NCBI RefSeq assembly: GCF_019263595.1 | Contig: NZ_JADQDD010000002.1 | Span: 31,374 to 95,373, forward strand | Reading direction: 5' to 3' | DNA: 64,000 bases | Origin: Pseudonocardia sp. KRD291 | GTDB taxonomy: Bacteria > Actinomycetota > Actinomycetes > Mycobacteriales > Pseudonocardiaceae | Shown here: positions 1 to 7,638 of the stretch, piece by piece | How positions within the stretch are numbered: the stretch's first letter is position 1 | Layout: the number at the start of each line of letters is the position of its first letter | Notes under the pieces: generated by a model | Told to the model about the DNA's origin: nothing | What the model saw: only the letters and a program-made list of their open reading frames with translations | Databases searched by the model: none | Position numbers and translations under genes: made by a program

Positions 1-279
1 CGTGGCAGGCGGGACGCCGGGCTGTGCCGCGTCCGCGCGGTAGGCACCGGCCGGGTTGATGTAGAGGTAGTCCAGCGGCAGCGTGAACTGGGCCGCGGCC
101 ATCCCCTTCGCCCAGTCGTCGCCGCTGATGCCCAGGCGCGTCTTCCACGTCTCGCTCATGTACGGCATCAGGTCGCGGATGCCGTTGACGAAGTTCGGGT
201 GGACGTCGGAGTCGATCACTCCGTTGCGCTTCAGGTCGAGCTCGTCGGTGGCGCCTCTGGGCGCCTCGGTCGTCGTCAT
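1..279 (-). CDS. Amidohydrolase (ACMSD-like) family protein, N-terminal part
   Basis: The first 93 codons are visible; the gene runs off the left edge. The start is the ATG at 279, shortly upstream of which lies a GGAGAG-type ribosome-binding site. The N-terminus reads VIDSDVHPNF followed by a stretch rich in aromatic residues. The D-x-H in SDVHP is the first metal-binding motif of the TIM-barrel amidohydrolase_2 family (related to ACMSD and OHCU-type decarboxylases/hydrolases). Two further members lie at 50758 and 52700. It is 28 bases downstream of the thiolase-like gene on the same strand, so it probably belongs to the same operon. Substrate unknown. Confidence 0.75.
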   Translation of the reverse strand, partial: MTTTEAPRGATDELDLKRNGVIDSDVHPNFVNGIRDLMPYMSETWKTRLGISGDDWAKGMAAAQFTLPLDYLYINPAGAYRADAAQPGVPPAT

Positions 280-307
280 CGCCGACTCTCCTTCCGGTGG
301 TGGTGGT

Positions 308-1465
308 CTATCGGGCGCGTCCGAGGAGCGCGAGGTTGTAGTACTGGGCCCCCGAGCCGGCGCCGGCCGCGATCGCGACCTCGGCCCCGGGGATCTGCCG
401 CTCGCCCGCCTGCCCGCGCAGCTGGCGGACGGCTTCGGCGATCTTGAGTGTGGGTGCTCCCCAGCCGATGTGGCTGAAGGACAGGAGTCCGCCGTCGGTG
501 CAGGTGGGCAGCTTGCCGTCCGGCCCGATGCCGGTGGCGAGCGCGAAGTCGGTTCCCTCGCCGACCTCGCAGAAACCCAGCGCCTCGAACTGGCGGGCGA
601 CCTCGAGCGAGTTGACGTCGTAGAGCTGGGCCACGTCGACGTCACACGGGCCGAGCCCGGCGAGCCCGAAGGCCTTCGCCGCCGCCCGCCTCCCGATCGG
701 CCAGACCTGCTCGTAGCGGGGTGGGTCGACATACTGCTGACGCATCCACTCCATGCCCGCGCCGAGCACGACGACCGGGTGGTGCGGCAGGTCGCGGGCA
801 CGTTCGAGGGTGGTCACGACGATCGCGGCGCCGCCCTCGGAGGCCAGGCAGAGATCCAGCAGCGTGAACGGGTCGACGACCGGCGGCGCGGCCAGCACGT
901 CGTCCGCGGTGAACGGCCCACGCCCGTGCATGACCGCCTCGGGGTTCGCGGACCCGGTGTTGCGGATCGTCGCGGCGATCTCCGCAGCGCCGCGCCGGGC
1001 GTGCGGGAACCGGGCGAGATGGCGCTGGGCGACCAGGGCGAAGTGCGCGGCGGTGAACGCGCCGAACGGTTCGACGAACTCGTTGCCCGGGCGGGTGTAG
1101 GACGCGACCTGGCCGCCGCCCAGCACGCCCGCCTGCCCGCCTGTGATCAGGATCGTGGTGGCCTGCCCGGTGAGGATGGCCCCGGCCGCGTCGAGCAGCG
1201 CCGGGACCCCCTGCGGGTAGGAGTCGCCGATCCAGTCGAGCGGCACGCCGAGCAGGGTCGACCAGTCCGCAGAGCCCGGCGCCAGCTCGGTTCCGCCGGG
1301 GCCGGGCCAGCGGGCCGCGATGCCGTCGACGTCGGTATGGCTCAGGCCGGCGTCGGCGAGGGCGAGCTTGGCCGCGTCCAGGGCGACCTGCAGCGAGTTG
1401 CGCTGCGAGCGCTTCCGCTGCGGCGTCACCCCGACGCCGACGACGGCGACACCGGACAGGTTCAC
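308..1465 (-). CDS. SCP2-thiolase-like protein (Ltp2-type aldolase candidate)
   Basis: A 385-residue thiolase-superfamily protein of the lipid-transfer/SCP-x type, which acts on acyl-CoA esters in the cytosol. The fold is recognisable from the ALDAAKLALADAGL helix and the C-terminal GAGSG-A motif. At the position where thiolases carry the nucleophilic cysteine the sequence reads GDSYPQG, so the cysteine is absent. C-terminal tyrosines are retained (AQLYD and GAQYYN). That pattern resembles Ltp2-type retro-aldolases, which work with a DUF35 partner and use tyrosines. The partner here would be the adjacent DUF35 protein, whose stop codon overlaps this start. The aldolase role is inference from the missing cysteine and the pairing. 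Confidence 0.8.
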   Translation of the reverse strand: MNLSGVAVVGVGVTPQRKRSQRNSLQVALDAAKLALADAGLSHTDVDGIAARWPGPGGTELAPGSADWSTLLGVPLDWIGDSYPQGVPALLDAAGAILTGQATTILITGGQAGVLGGGQVASYTRPGNEFVEPFGAFTAAHFALVAQRHLARFPHARRGAAEIAATIRNTGSANPEAVMHGRGPFTADDVLAAPPVVDPFTLLDLCLASEGGAAIVVTTLERARDLPHHPVVVLGAGMEWMRQQYVDPPRYEQVWPIGRRAAAKAFGLAGLGPCDVDVAQLYDVNSLEVARQFEALGFCEVGEGTDFALATGIGPDGKLPTCTDGGLLSFSHIGWGAPTLKIAEAVRQLRGQAGERQIPGAEVAIAAGAGSGAQYYNLALLGRAR

Positions 1466-1845
1466 GAGGTGGCCTCCGCGAACGCCGGCTGGGTCCGGCC
1501 GTCACGCTCGACCCAGGTGACCTCGACGGCACTGCCGATCTGCGGGAGCCGGTCGCCGACGAGGGTGGCGAGCATGCTCCAGCCCTCCTCCAGGTCGATG
1601 ACGCCGAGCCCGAACGGCACCGTGAAGCCGGGGCTCGGGGCCTTGTGTACGACGGTGGCGCTGTAGACGGTCCCGCGCCCGGAGCTCGGCCGGTAGACCC
1701 AGTCCTCCGACAGGCACGCGGGACAGGCGACCTGCGGGGTGAAGAAGCTGTGGCCGCAGTCCCGGCACACGGGGCGCACAAGCTCACGGCGGGCGGCCGC
1801 GGCCCAGAAGTCCGCGGTCAGCGCCGTGCTGTCGAGCACGGTCAC
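1462..1845 (-). CDS. DUF35/OB-fold zinc-ribbon protein, thiolase partner
   Basis: A 127-residue protein with an N-terminal zinc ribbon (CRDCGH then CPACL, around residues 22-45) and a C-terminal OB fold (VYSATVVHKAP, then a GLGVIDLEEG strand). DUF35 proteins bind thiolase-like enzymes and help place acyl-CoA substrates. The GTG start at 1845 sits in a GTGA overlap with the stop of the upstream gene, and the stop overlaps the start of the thiolase-like gene, so the three genes are translationally coupled. The longer frame upstream of this GTG has no protein character and is antiparallel noise within the neighbour. Confidence 0.85.
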   Translation of the reverse strand: MTVLDSTALTADFWAAAARRELVRPVCRDCGHSFFTPQVACPACLSEDWVYRPSSGRGTVYSATVVHKAPSPGFTVPFGLGVIDLEEGWSMLATLVGDRLPQIGSAVEVTWVERDGRTQPAFAEATS

Positions 1846-2708
1846 GCCCCACCCACCAGCAGCCGGTGCGCGGCGTCCTTGACGGTCATCCCGACCTCGA
1901 CACCACGCCGGGCCGCGGCCTCGTTGTGCGCGCTGATCAGGCCGTGGGCGTAGCCGAGGAAGGCGTCGCCGATCGGCGCGGTCGTGCCGTCGATGCAGGC
2001 GCCGGCCAGCCCGGCCTCGTCCGCGGTAACCAGGCCGGACACGCCCGAGCGGTTCTTGCTCATCCCGCCGTCGTGGCAGATGAACCCCCACGGGTTCGCC
2101 TCGAGCAGGAACTTCGCGCCGCTGCGTCCGGTGTGTCCTGCCGTGACCAGCACGCTGGCCTGCTCGTCCTCGGGGTAGGCCCAGACGATCGAGTCGGTCA
2201 CCACCACCCGCCGGCCGCTCTCGTGGCGCTCCACGATCTCGCGGCGGACCTTGTTGCCGACCTCGGTGTCGGTGGGGTCGTTGTCCAGCAGGACATCCGC
2301 TGCCTCGGCCACACTCATCCCGGCCGTCACCCCGCAGATCTCGGCGACGTAGTTGACGTGCTTCACGACACCGCTGCGGTAGAGGTCCTCACCATTACCC
2401 ATGTCCGCGGTCATCCCGTCCGCGGTGGCCGCGGGGATGCCCAGCGCCTCCAGGTACCAGAGCCCGGCGATGCCGGCGCCGTCCTTGCCGACGCAGGCGT
2501 CGTGCCCGATGACCCCGCGCGGCCGGTGGATCGCCACCATCCGCGCCGGCAGCACCCCGATGTAGGAAGCGGGCACGACGACGTCGGTACCGGTGTTGCG
2601 GGCGTCGACGTACCGCGCCGAGTCCATCGTGACGATCCGCCGGCCGTCCCGCTCCACCACGATCTCCTGAGGGTGGTCCTGCTCCCGCTCCAGCAGCGTC
2701 TTGCTCAT
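1842..2708 (-). CDS. Unknown protein with two tandem homologous halves
   Basis: A 288-residue protein whose family I do not recognise. Its two halves are clearly duplicated. The segment starting GHDACVGKDGAGIAGLW (about residue 78) matches the one starting CHDGGMSKNRSGVSGLV (about residue 204). Both halves end alike, GVTAGMSVAEAADVLL against GVEVGMTVKDAAHRLL. A conserved H-D pair and K-x(2)-G positions recur in both. There is no signal peptide or membrane segment, so it is probably cytosolic. It is the first gene of an operon with DUF35, the thiolase-like protein and an amidohydrolase, which suggests a catabolic role on a CoA ester or hydrolysable intermediate. Confidence in the gene is high; function unknown. 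Confidence 0.75.
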   Translation of the reverse strand: MSKTLLEREQDHPQEIVVERDGRRIVTMDSARYVDARNTGTDVVVPASYIGVLPARMVAIHRPRGVIGHDACVGKDGAGIAGLWYLEALGIPAATADGMTADMGNGEDLYRSGVVKHVNYVAEICGVTAGMSVAEAADVLLDNDPTDTEVGNKVRREIVERHESGRRVVVTDSIVWAYPEDEQASVLVTAGHTGRSGAKFLLEANPWGFICHDGGMSKNRSGVSGLVTADEAGLAGACIDGTTAPIGDAFLGYAHGLISAHNEAAARRGVEVGMTVKDAAHRLLVGGA

Positions 2709-3040
2709 CTCACCGGTCCTGACGTCGTCGTCGGCGGCCGCGGCCTACTCTTCCGGCGCCGCCTCGAGATCACAATCTAGGGATATGATTAACAACAGAT
2801 CGGATCCTAGACGCTCGTCGGCGAGATCACCAGATGTGAGTCGACGGCCATTCGCGCGGACGTACCGAGCACCCGGGAACAGGCAGGGCACAGCCGGAGC
2901 ACAGCGAGCAGAAGCACTGCACGCCCAGGCCATGGCCGAGCAGTTCGAAGCCGTTCAGCCGAGACGATGGGCATGCAGTCGACGTTGCCGGCGGCGGCCC
3001 GAGGCCGCGTGAGCCCGCCCGGCCGTGCGGCCGGAGGGAC
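2709..3040. other. Intergenic region with operon promoter
   Basis: About 330 bases without a convincing gene. The left third holds the AT-rich promoter/operator of the minus-strand operon, including the CCCTAGATT motif. The rest is GC-rich with only short frames lacking codon bias. No terminator-quality hairpin was noticed below the regulator stop. Confidence 0.5.
2773..2790 (-). promoter_or_regulatory. AT-rich promoter/operator element (ATATCCCTAGATT)
   Basis: On the minus strand the sequence reads AATCATATCCCTAGATTG, an isolated AT-rich block 65 bases upstream of the start of the duplicated unknown gene. The 13-base core recurs almost exactly (ATGTCCCTAGATT) in the promoter of the alcohol dehydrogenase at 11.47 kb. 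It may be a shared -10 region, an operator, or both. Confidence 0.5.
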
Positions 3041-3820
3041 TCAGGTGCCGTACATCTCCCAGCTCAGGACCTCGTCCATCTGCCGCTGGTAGTGCCGCTC
3101 GAAGTAGGCCAGCGTGTCGTCCATGTGCTCGCGCATGGCTGCCTCGGCCTTGTCGCCCTCACCGGACTCGATCCCGATGCAGACCTCGTCGTGCGCCCGC
3201 CAGACGATCTTGCGGAACCGACGCGGGTAGTCGACACCCAGAACGGTCCCGTCGGTGATCCAGTGCAGGGAGTTGATGCAGTACCCGAACAACGGGTTCT
3301 CCGAGCCCCAGGCGACGAGATCATGGAACCGGCGGTTCTCGTCCAGGAACGCCTCACGGTCGTCCAGACTCTCGCCCATCCGGTCCACCGACCCCCGCAG
3401 GTCCGCGAGCAGCCCATGATCACTGCGCTCTGCGCACAGCCGCGCCGTGAGCGGCTCCAGCAGCTGGCGTGTCTCGATCACCGCGCGGAACGGCGTGTCG
3501 GCGAACTGCATGAGCAGGGCGAGCGTGCTGGCCAGGTGCCGCGAGTCCGGCGACGTGACCACCGGCCCACCACCGGGCCCCGGCCGGATCATCAGGACGC
3601 CCTGCAGTTCCAGGACCCGCAGAGCCTCGCGCAGCGTGTTGCGCCCGACGTTGTAGGTCTCGAGCATGTCCCGCTCGGGCGGCAGATGGGCGCCCGGCTG
3701 CAGGTTGCGGCCCTTGATCTCCTTGACGATCCGCTGCGCGATCACCGTCGCCCGCTTCGGAGGCATGCCGGACGGCGCCGAGCGCGGCGCGACGTCCTTA
3801 CGGGCGGCGGTCATGGTCAC
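3041..3820 (-). CDS. FadR-subfamily GntR transcriptional regulator
   Basis: A 259-residue regulator with a winged-helix domain (about residues 20-90, including LPPERDMLETYNVGRNTLREALRVL in part and the GPGGGPVV wing). It is followed by a helical FCD ligand domain with the metal-binding pattern of ENRRFHDLV and REHMDD. FadR-type FCD proteins sense acyl-CoA-like or carboxylate ligands. The ATG at 3820 has a GGGAG ribosome-binding site 6 bases upstream. It lies between the catabolic operon to its left and the carboxymuconolactone decarboxylase-like gene to its right, all on the same strand, and is the likely local regulator. Confidence 0.9.
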   Translation of the reverse strand: MTMTAARKDVAPRSAPSGMPPKRATVIAQRIVKEIKGRNLQPGAHLPPERDMLETYNVGRNTLREALRVLELQGVLMIRPGPGGGPVVTSPDSRHLASTLALLMQFADTPFRAVIETRQLLEPLTARLCAERSDHGLLADLRGSVDRMGESLDDREAFLDENRRFHDLVAWGSENPLFGYCINSLHWITDGTVLGVDYPRRFRKIVWRAHDEVCIGIESGEGDKAEAAMREHMDDTLAYFERHYQRQMDEVLSWEMYGT

Positions 3821-3869
3821 TCCCTGTCCAGCGCGGAACTTTCCTGACCATCGTACTCAGAGATCCCGC

Positions 3870-4649
3870 TCATTCCGGGGCACCTGGCTCGTCCCGCGAG
3901 TCGATCACTCCCTGCGCGGCGGGCAGCCAGGACGCCACGCCGGCGAACGGCATGGCCGTGAGCGTGGCCTCGACCAGCTGCTCCTCGGTGGCCCCGGCAC
4001 GTCGCGCGCCGCGCGCGTGGATCGCGACGAAGCGGGCCTGGTACTCGGCGGCGTTCACCGAACACAACAGCAGCTCCATGTCGCGCGCGGGCAGCGGCGT
4101 TTCCCCCAAGGAGGACTCCCGCATGAGGAAGTAACCCTCCAGCCCCTTCCCTGCCCGATCCCCGAGCAGCTCGACGTAGTCTGGCACGGAGCCGAAGTAC
4201 TCGCGGAAGTAGGAGTAGGCGCCCTGGACGTCGGCGTCGAAGCCGGCGGTTGCGTCGTCCCCGCTCGCAGGGGGCCCCGCGGGTGGTCCGTAGGCCTTGT
4301 CCGTCGCCTCGACGAACAGAGCGTGCGGGGTCACGCCCCGCGAGATCAGCAGTCCGACCGAGGCACCCTCCGCGTGCTCGCGCGGGACACCCTGCTTCGC
4401 CGCGGCTGCGAGGAAGTGGTCGACGAGGTCGCCGTCCCGCTTGACCGCGCAGATCGCCGCCGCGAACAGCGATTTCAACCCCGCCGGCAGCGCACCGCCG
4501 GCGGTGATCACATCTGAGACCCGCGCCAGGCCCTCGACGAACTTCGGGGCGGAGCCCTCCAGTCTCGGCAGCCACTCCGGCTGCGGCAGGAGTTCCGCCG
4601 CGCGCCGCCCACCCGACGTGGTCACCGCGTTCGCACCGGTTGTCGTCAT
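3870..4649 (-). CDS. Carboxymuconolactone decarboxylase/AhpD-like protein
   Basis: A 259-residue all-helical protein with two carboxymuconolactone decarboxylase-like repeats (about residues 40-115 and 165-245). The second contains MELLLCSVNAAEY and the ARGARRAGAT-EEQLVEA segment typical of the family. The AhpD-type CxxC redox motif is absent, so a decarboxylase or non-redox role is more likely than peroxidase support. I place the start at the ATG at 4649, which has a GGGTGGA site upstream; a longer frame runs across the divergent promoter and is not credible. It is transcribed away from the acyl-CoA dehydrogenase gene at 4746. Confidence 0.75.
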   Translation of the reverse strand: MTTTGANAVTTSGGRRAAELLPQPEWLPRLEGSAPKFVEGLARVSDVITAGGALPAGLKSLFAAAICAVKRDGDLVDHFLAAAAKQGVPREHAEGASVGLLISRGVTPHALFVEATDKAYGPPAGPPASGDDATAGFDADVQGAYSYFREYFGSVPDYVELLGDRAGKGLEGYFLMRESSLGETPLPARDMELLLCSVNAAEYQARFVAIHARGARRAGATEEQLVEATLTAMPFAGVASWLPAAQGVIDSRDEPGAPE

Positions 4650-4729
4650 CGACTCCACCCTTCTCTCGACCACGTTGTCCGTGTCACCGTCGCAGCCGGC
4701 CCGGAGCCGTCGACGCCGGTCGCGCTGTT

Positions 4730-4745
4730 TAGTATCATAGTATTC
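4730..4745 (+). promoter_or_regulatory. Promoter for a probably leaderless acyl-CoA dehydrogenase mRNA
   Basis: TAGTAT at 4730-4735 is a good -10 hexamer and ends only 10 bases before the ATG at 4746. There is no ribosome-binding site in between (TCATAGTATTC). Transcription would begin at or within a few bases of the start codon, so the message is probably leaderless. The same bases read ATACTATG on the other strand, resembling the element at 11.48 kb. Confidence 0.55.
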
Positions 4746-5903
4746 ATGGACTCCACAGAGAAGTGGTTCGGCTTCGGTGCCGCCGAACGTGCGTTGCAGG
4801 AGGAGGCGGCCGCTCTCACGGCCTCCGTCGCGGACATCTCGGCCGAGGCGGACGCGATGAGCGAGATCCATCCCGGGATACGCGAGGCGCTGCGGGCGAG
4901 TGGGCTGGCCGGGCTGATGGTGCCCGCCGAGTTCGGCGGGCGCGCGGAGAAGGTCGACCCGCTGGCCGTCTGCCTGGTGCGCGAGGTCCTGATGAAAGGC
5001 TCATCGCACCTGGACTCGATGTTCGCGCTGCAGGGCATCGGCAGCTACGCGATCACCGTCGGCGGCACGGACGAGCAGCGCCGGCACTGGCTGCCCCGCG
5101 TCGCCTCGGTGGAGACCCTCGCCGGCCTGGCGCTGACCGAGGACAACGCCGGCTCCGACCTGAAGAACGTATCCACGACCGTCACGGAGAAGAACGGTGA
5201 GCTCGTCGTGCACGGGGAGAAGACCTTCATCTCCAACGCCGGCGCCGCGGACTTCTTCGTCACGCTGGTGAAGGAGGAGCTCGACGGCGGTCCGTCGCTG
5301 TCGCTGGTGCTCGTGCCCGCCGACGCTCCCGGTGTCAGCACCCGGCCGAGCCCCGAGCTGATCGCCCCGCACGTGCTCGGCGACGTCTCCTTCGACGGTG
5401 TCGCGCTCCCGCCCGAGGCGCGCCTCGGCGTGCCCGGCAAGGCGATGTCGCTGGTGCTCAGCACGCTCGCCGTGTTCCGGGTGTCGGTCGCGGGCGCGGC
5501 CGTCGGGCTGGCGACCGGAGCGCTGGAGGAGGCCGCCCGGCACGCCCGGACCCGCGAGCAGTTCGGCCGGCCGCTGCTCAAGCACGGCCCGGTCGCCCAG
5601 CTGCTCGCCGACTCCTGGAACGACGTCGAGATGGCCCGGTTGCTCACCTACCAGGCCGCCGCCTTCGCACGCGAGGACGCCCGCGCGGCGCTGAACCGCT
5701 CGTCGATGGCCAAGGTCGCCGCGACCGAGGCGGCCAGCCGCGTCGTGGACCGGTCGGTACAGGTGATGGGCCGCTGGGGTCTGATCGCGAACAGCCCGAT
5801 CGAGCGCTACTACCGCCAGGCCCGGCCGATGCGCGTCTACGAGGGTGCCTCAGAGGTCCTCAAGCTCGGCATCGCGACGACGCTCTGCGCCGAGGTCGAC
5901 TGA
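4746..5903 (+). CDS. Acyl-CoA dehydrogenase
   Basis: A 385-residue FAD flavoenzyme that introduces a double bond alpha-beta to the CoA thioester. N-terminal helical domain, then the FAD/substrate strand motif ALTEDNAGSDLKNV (around residues 125-138), and the C-terminal helical domain. It carries the R-EQFGRPL signature and RVYEGASEVLKL with the catalytic glutamate at about 366. Length is normal for a homotetrameric short/branched-chain enzyme. It is transcribed divergently from the carboxymuconolactone decarboxylase-like gene and converges on the enoyl-CoA hydratase gene, with a hairpin terminator between them. It can supply the first step for the hydratase, SDR and thiolase genes that follow. 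Confidence 0.92.
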   Translation: MDSTEKWFGFGAAERALQEEAAALTASVADISAEADAMSEIHPGIREALRASGLAGLMVPAEFGGRAEKVDPLAVCLVREVLMKGSSHLDSMFALQGIGSYAITVGGTDEQRRHWLPRVASVETLAGLALTEDNAGSDLKNVSTTVTEKNGELVVHGEKTFISNAGAADFFVTLVKEELDGGPSLSLVLVPADAPGVSTRPSPELIAPHVLGDVSFDGVALPPEARLGVPGKAMSLVLSTLAVFRVSVAGAAVGLATGALEEAARHARTREQFGRPLLKHGPVAQLLADSWNDVEMARLLTYQAAAFAREDARAALNRSSMAKVAATEAASRVVDRSVQVMGRWGLIANSPIERYYRQARPMRVYEGASEVLKLGIATTLCAEVD

Positions 5904-5953
5904 GTCCCGGCGGTCGAGGGACGAAGCAGCGGCACTGAGTCCCCGGAACGACA

Positions 5954-5986
5954 GACGCCGGCGGCCCGTCACGGCCCGCCGGCGTC
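5954..5986. terminator. Bidirectional terminator hairpin
   Basis: A perfect 11-base-pair stem (GACGCCGGCGG with its complement at 5976-5986) and an 11-base loop sit between the convergent acyl-CoA dehydrogenase and enoyl-CoA hydratase genes. There is only a weak T-rich tail on either side, as is common in actinobacteria. Confidence 0.75.
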
Positions 5987-6009
5987 GTCGTGTCCGGCGC
6001 GGGACCGGG

Positions 6010-6816
6010 TCAGCGCCCGCGCCAGTGCGGCGCACGCTTCTCCGCGAACGCCCGGGCACCTTCGCGGGCGTCCTCTGAGCTGCGCACCGGGTCGATCACG
6101 ACCTCCTGGCGGGCGAACTGCTCGTCCTCGTGCCAGAGCGCGGACTCGACCATCACCTTCTTGGACGCGCGCACGGCCAGCGGCGCGTTCCGGGCGATCT
6201 CCTCGGCCAGGGACCGGGCCGCCGCCAGCGCGCCCCCGTCCGGTACCACCGCGTTGACCAGTCCCAGCTGCGCGCACCGGGGCGCGGTGAGCGGGCGGCC
6301 CGTCAGCACGGCTTCGGTCGCCAGGTTGCGCGGGATCCGCCGGGGCAGGCGCAGCATCCCGCCACCCGAGGCGACCAACCCGCGGGTGACCTCGGGGAGG
6401 CCGAAGGTCGCGCTCTCCCCGGCCACGATCAGGTCGCAGGCCAGCGCGATCTCGAACCCCCCGCCGAGCGCCGGGCCCTCCACCGCGGCGATGAGTGGCT
6501 TCCGGGGCGGTCTCGCCACGAGCCCGAACCCGCCGCGGTGCTCGTCCACGGGCCGCTCGCCGGTTTCGGCGTACGCCTTGAGGTCCATTCCGGCCGAGAA
6601 CATCTCCGGTGTCCCGGTGAGGATGCCGACCCGCAGCTCGTCGATGGCGTCGAGCTCGTCGAGCGCGGCGCTGAGCAGGCAGGCGGTATCGAGATCGATC
6701 GCGTTGCGCCGCCGCGGCCGGTTGAGGGTGAACACGGCGATGCCCTCGACGTGCTCGACGAGCAGCGGAACGGACCGGGCGTCGTCTGCTGTGTGCGCGA
6801 CGAGCTGCTCGGTCAT
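6010..6816 (-). CDS. Enoyl-CoA hydratase/isomerase family protein
   Basis: A 268-residue crotonase. The oxyanion-hole regions FSAGMDLK and GPALGGGFE are present. Both catalytic glutamates of classical hydratases are present at about 122 (GGGFEIALACD) and 142 (FGLPEVTRG). It should add water to a trans-2-enoyl-CoA. Its ATG overlaps the stop of the upstream SDR gene (ATGA), so hydratase and dehydrogenase are coupled. With the thiolase further upstream this makes a complete beta-oxidation set with the divergent acyl-CoA dehydrogenase. Confidence 0.92.
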   Translation of the reverse strand: MTEQLVAHTADDARSVPLLVEHVEGIAVFTLNRPRRRNAIDLDTACLLSAALDELDAIDELRVGILTGTPEMFSAGMDLKAYAETGERPVDEHRGGFGLVARPPRKPLIAAVEGPALGGGFEIALACDLIVAGESATFGLPEVTRGLVASGGGMLRLPRRIPRNLATEAVLTGRPLTAPRCAQLGLVNAVVPDGGALAAARSLAEEIARNAPLAVRASKKVMVESALWHEDEQFARQEVVIDPVRSSEDAREGARAFAEKRAPHWRGR

Positions 6817-7577
6817 CGCGGCGCCATCCGGACGCCGCCGTCGAGCCGGATGGTCTCGCCGTTGATCATGGGGTTCTCCAGCACGTGCATCGCCAGCGCG
6901 CCGAACTCGTCGGGGGCGCCGAGCCGGCTGGGATGCGGCACCATCTTCCCGAGCGAGTCCCGGACCTCCTGCGGCAGGCGGCCCAGCAGTGGTGTGTCGA
7001 AGATGCCCGGCGCGATGGTGGCCACCCGGATCTGCTTGCTGGCGAGGTCGCGGGCGGCGACCAGCGTCATCCCGACCACACCCGCCTTGGACGAGGCGTA
7101 GGGGATCTGCCCGATCTGGCCCTCCCAGGCCGCGACCGAGGACGTCAGAACGATGGCGCCACGCTCCCCGTCGACCGGCTCGGTACGGGCGATCCGCGCC
7201 GCGGCGAGGCGGACCACGTTGAACGAGCCGATCAGGTTCAGGTTGATGATCGCCGCGTAGTCCTCGAGCGAGCCAGGGCTACCGTCCTTGCCCAGGATGC
7301 GCATCGCGTGGCCGCGCCCGGCGCAGTGCACGACCGCGCGCAGCGGGCCGTACTCCTGCGCCGCATCCAGCGCGGGGGTCACGCCGTCCTCCGTCGTCAC
7401 GTCGCCCGGGACGAACCGCGCGCTCCCGCCGAGCTCGGCGGCGGCCTCGGCGCCGCGGGACGACTCCAGGTCCAGGAGCACGACCCGCGCGCCGGCCTTG
7501 ACCAGGCGGTGCGCCGTCGCGAGCCCGAGGCCGGATGCGCCCCCGGTCACGACCGCGGAGATGCCTGAGATGTCCAC
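6813..7577 (-). CDS. SDR dehydrogenase, 3-hydroxyacyl-CoA dehydrogenase type-2-like
   Basis: A 254-residue short-chain dehydrogenase: nucleotide-binding TGGASGLGLA at 11-20, VVHCAG motif around 82-87 and active-site Y160-x3-K164 in IPYASSKAG. The insertion before the catalytic serine and the ending NGETIRLDGGVRM resemble HSD17B10-type 3-hydroxyacyl-CoA dehydrogenases. The start is the GTG at 7577, behind a GGAGGAATGAC site. The upstream extension of the frame crosses the intergenic gap and is rejected. Coupled by ATGA overlap to the hydratase. Confidence 0.88.
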   Translation of the reverse strand: MDISGISAVVTGGASGLGLATAHRLVKAGARVVLLDLESSRGAEAAAELGGSARFVPGDVTTEDGVTPALDAAQEYGPLRAVVHCAGRGHAMRILGKDGSPGSLEDYAAIINLNLIGSFNVVRLAAARIARTEPVDGERGAIVLTSSVAAWEGQIGQIPYASSKAGVVGMTLVAARDLASKQIRVATIAPGIFDTPLLGRLPQEVRDSLGKMVPHPSRLGAPDEFGALAMHVLENPMINGETIRLDGGVRMAPR

Positions 7578-7638
7578 GTCATTCCTCCGACTGTCGCCGC
7601 GCGCCGGGTCTTTCCGGCACGCTCGGTGGTCTCGCTGG

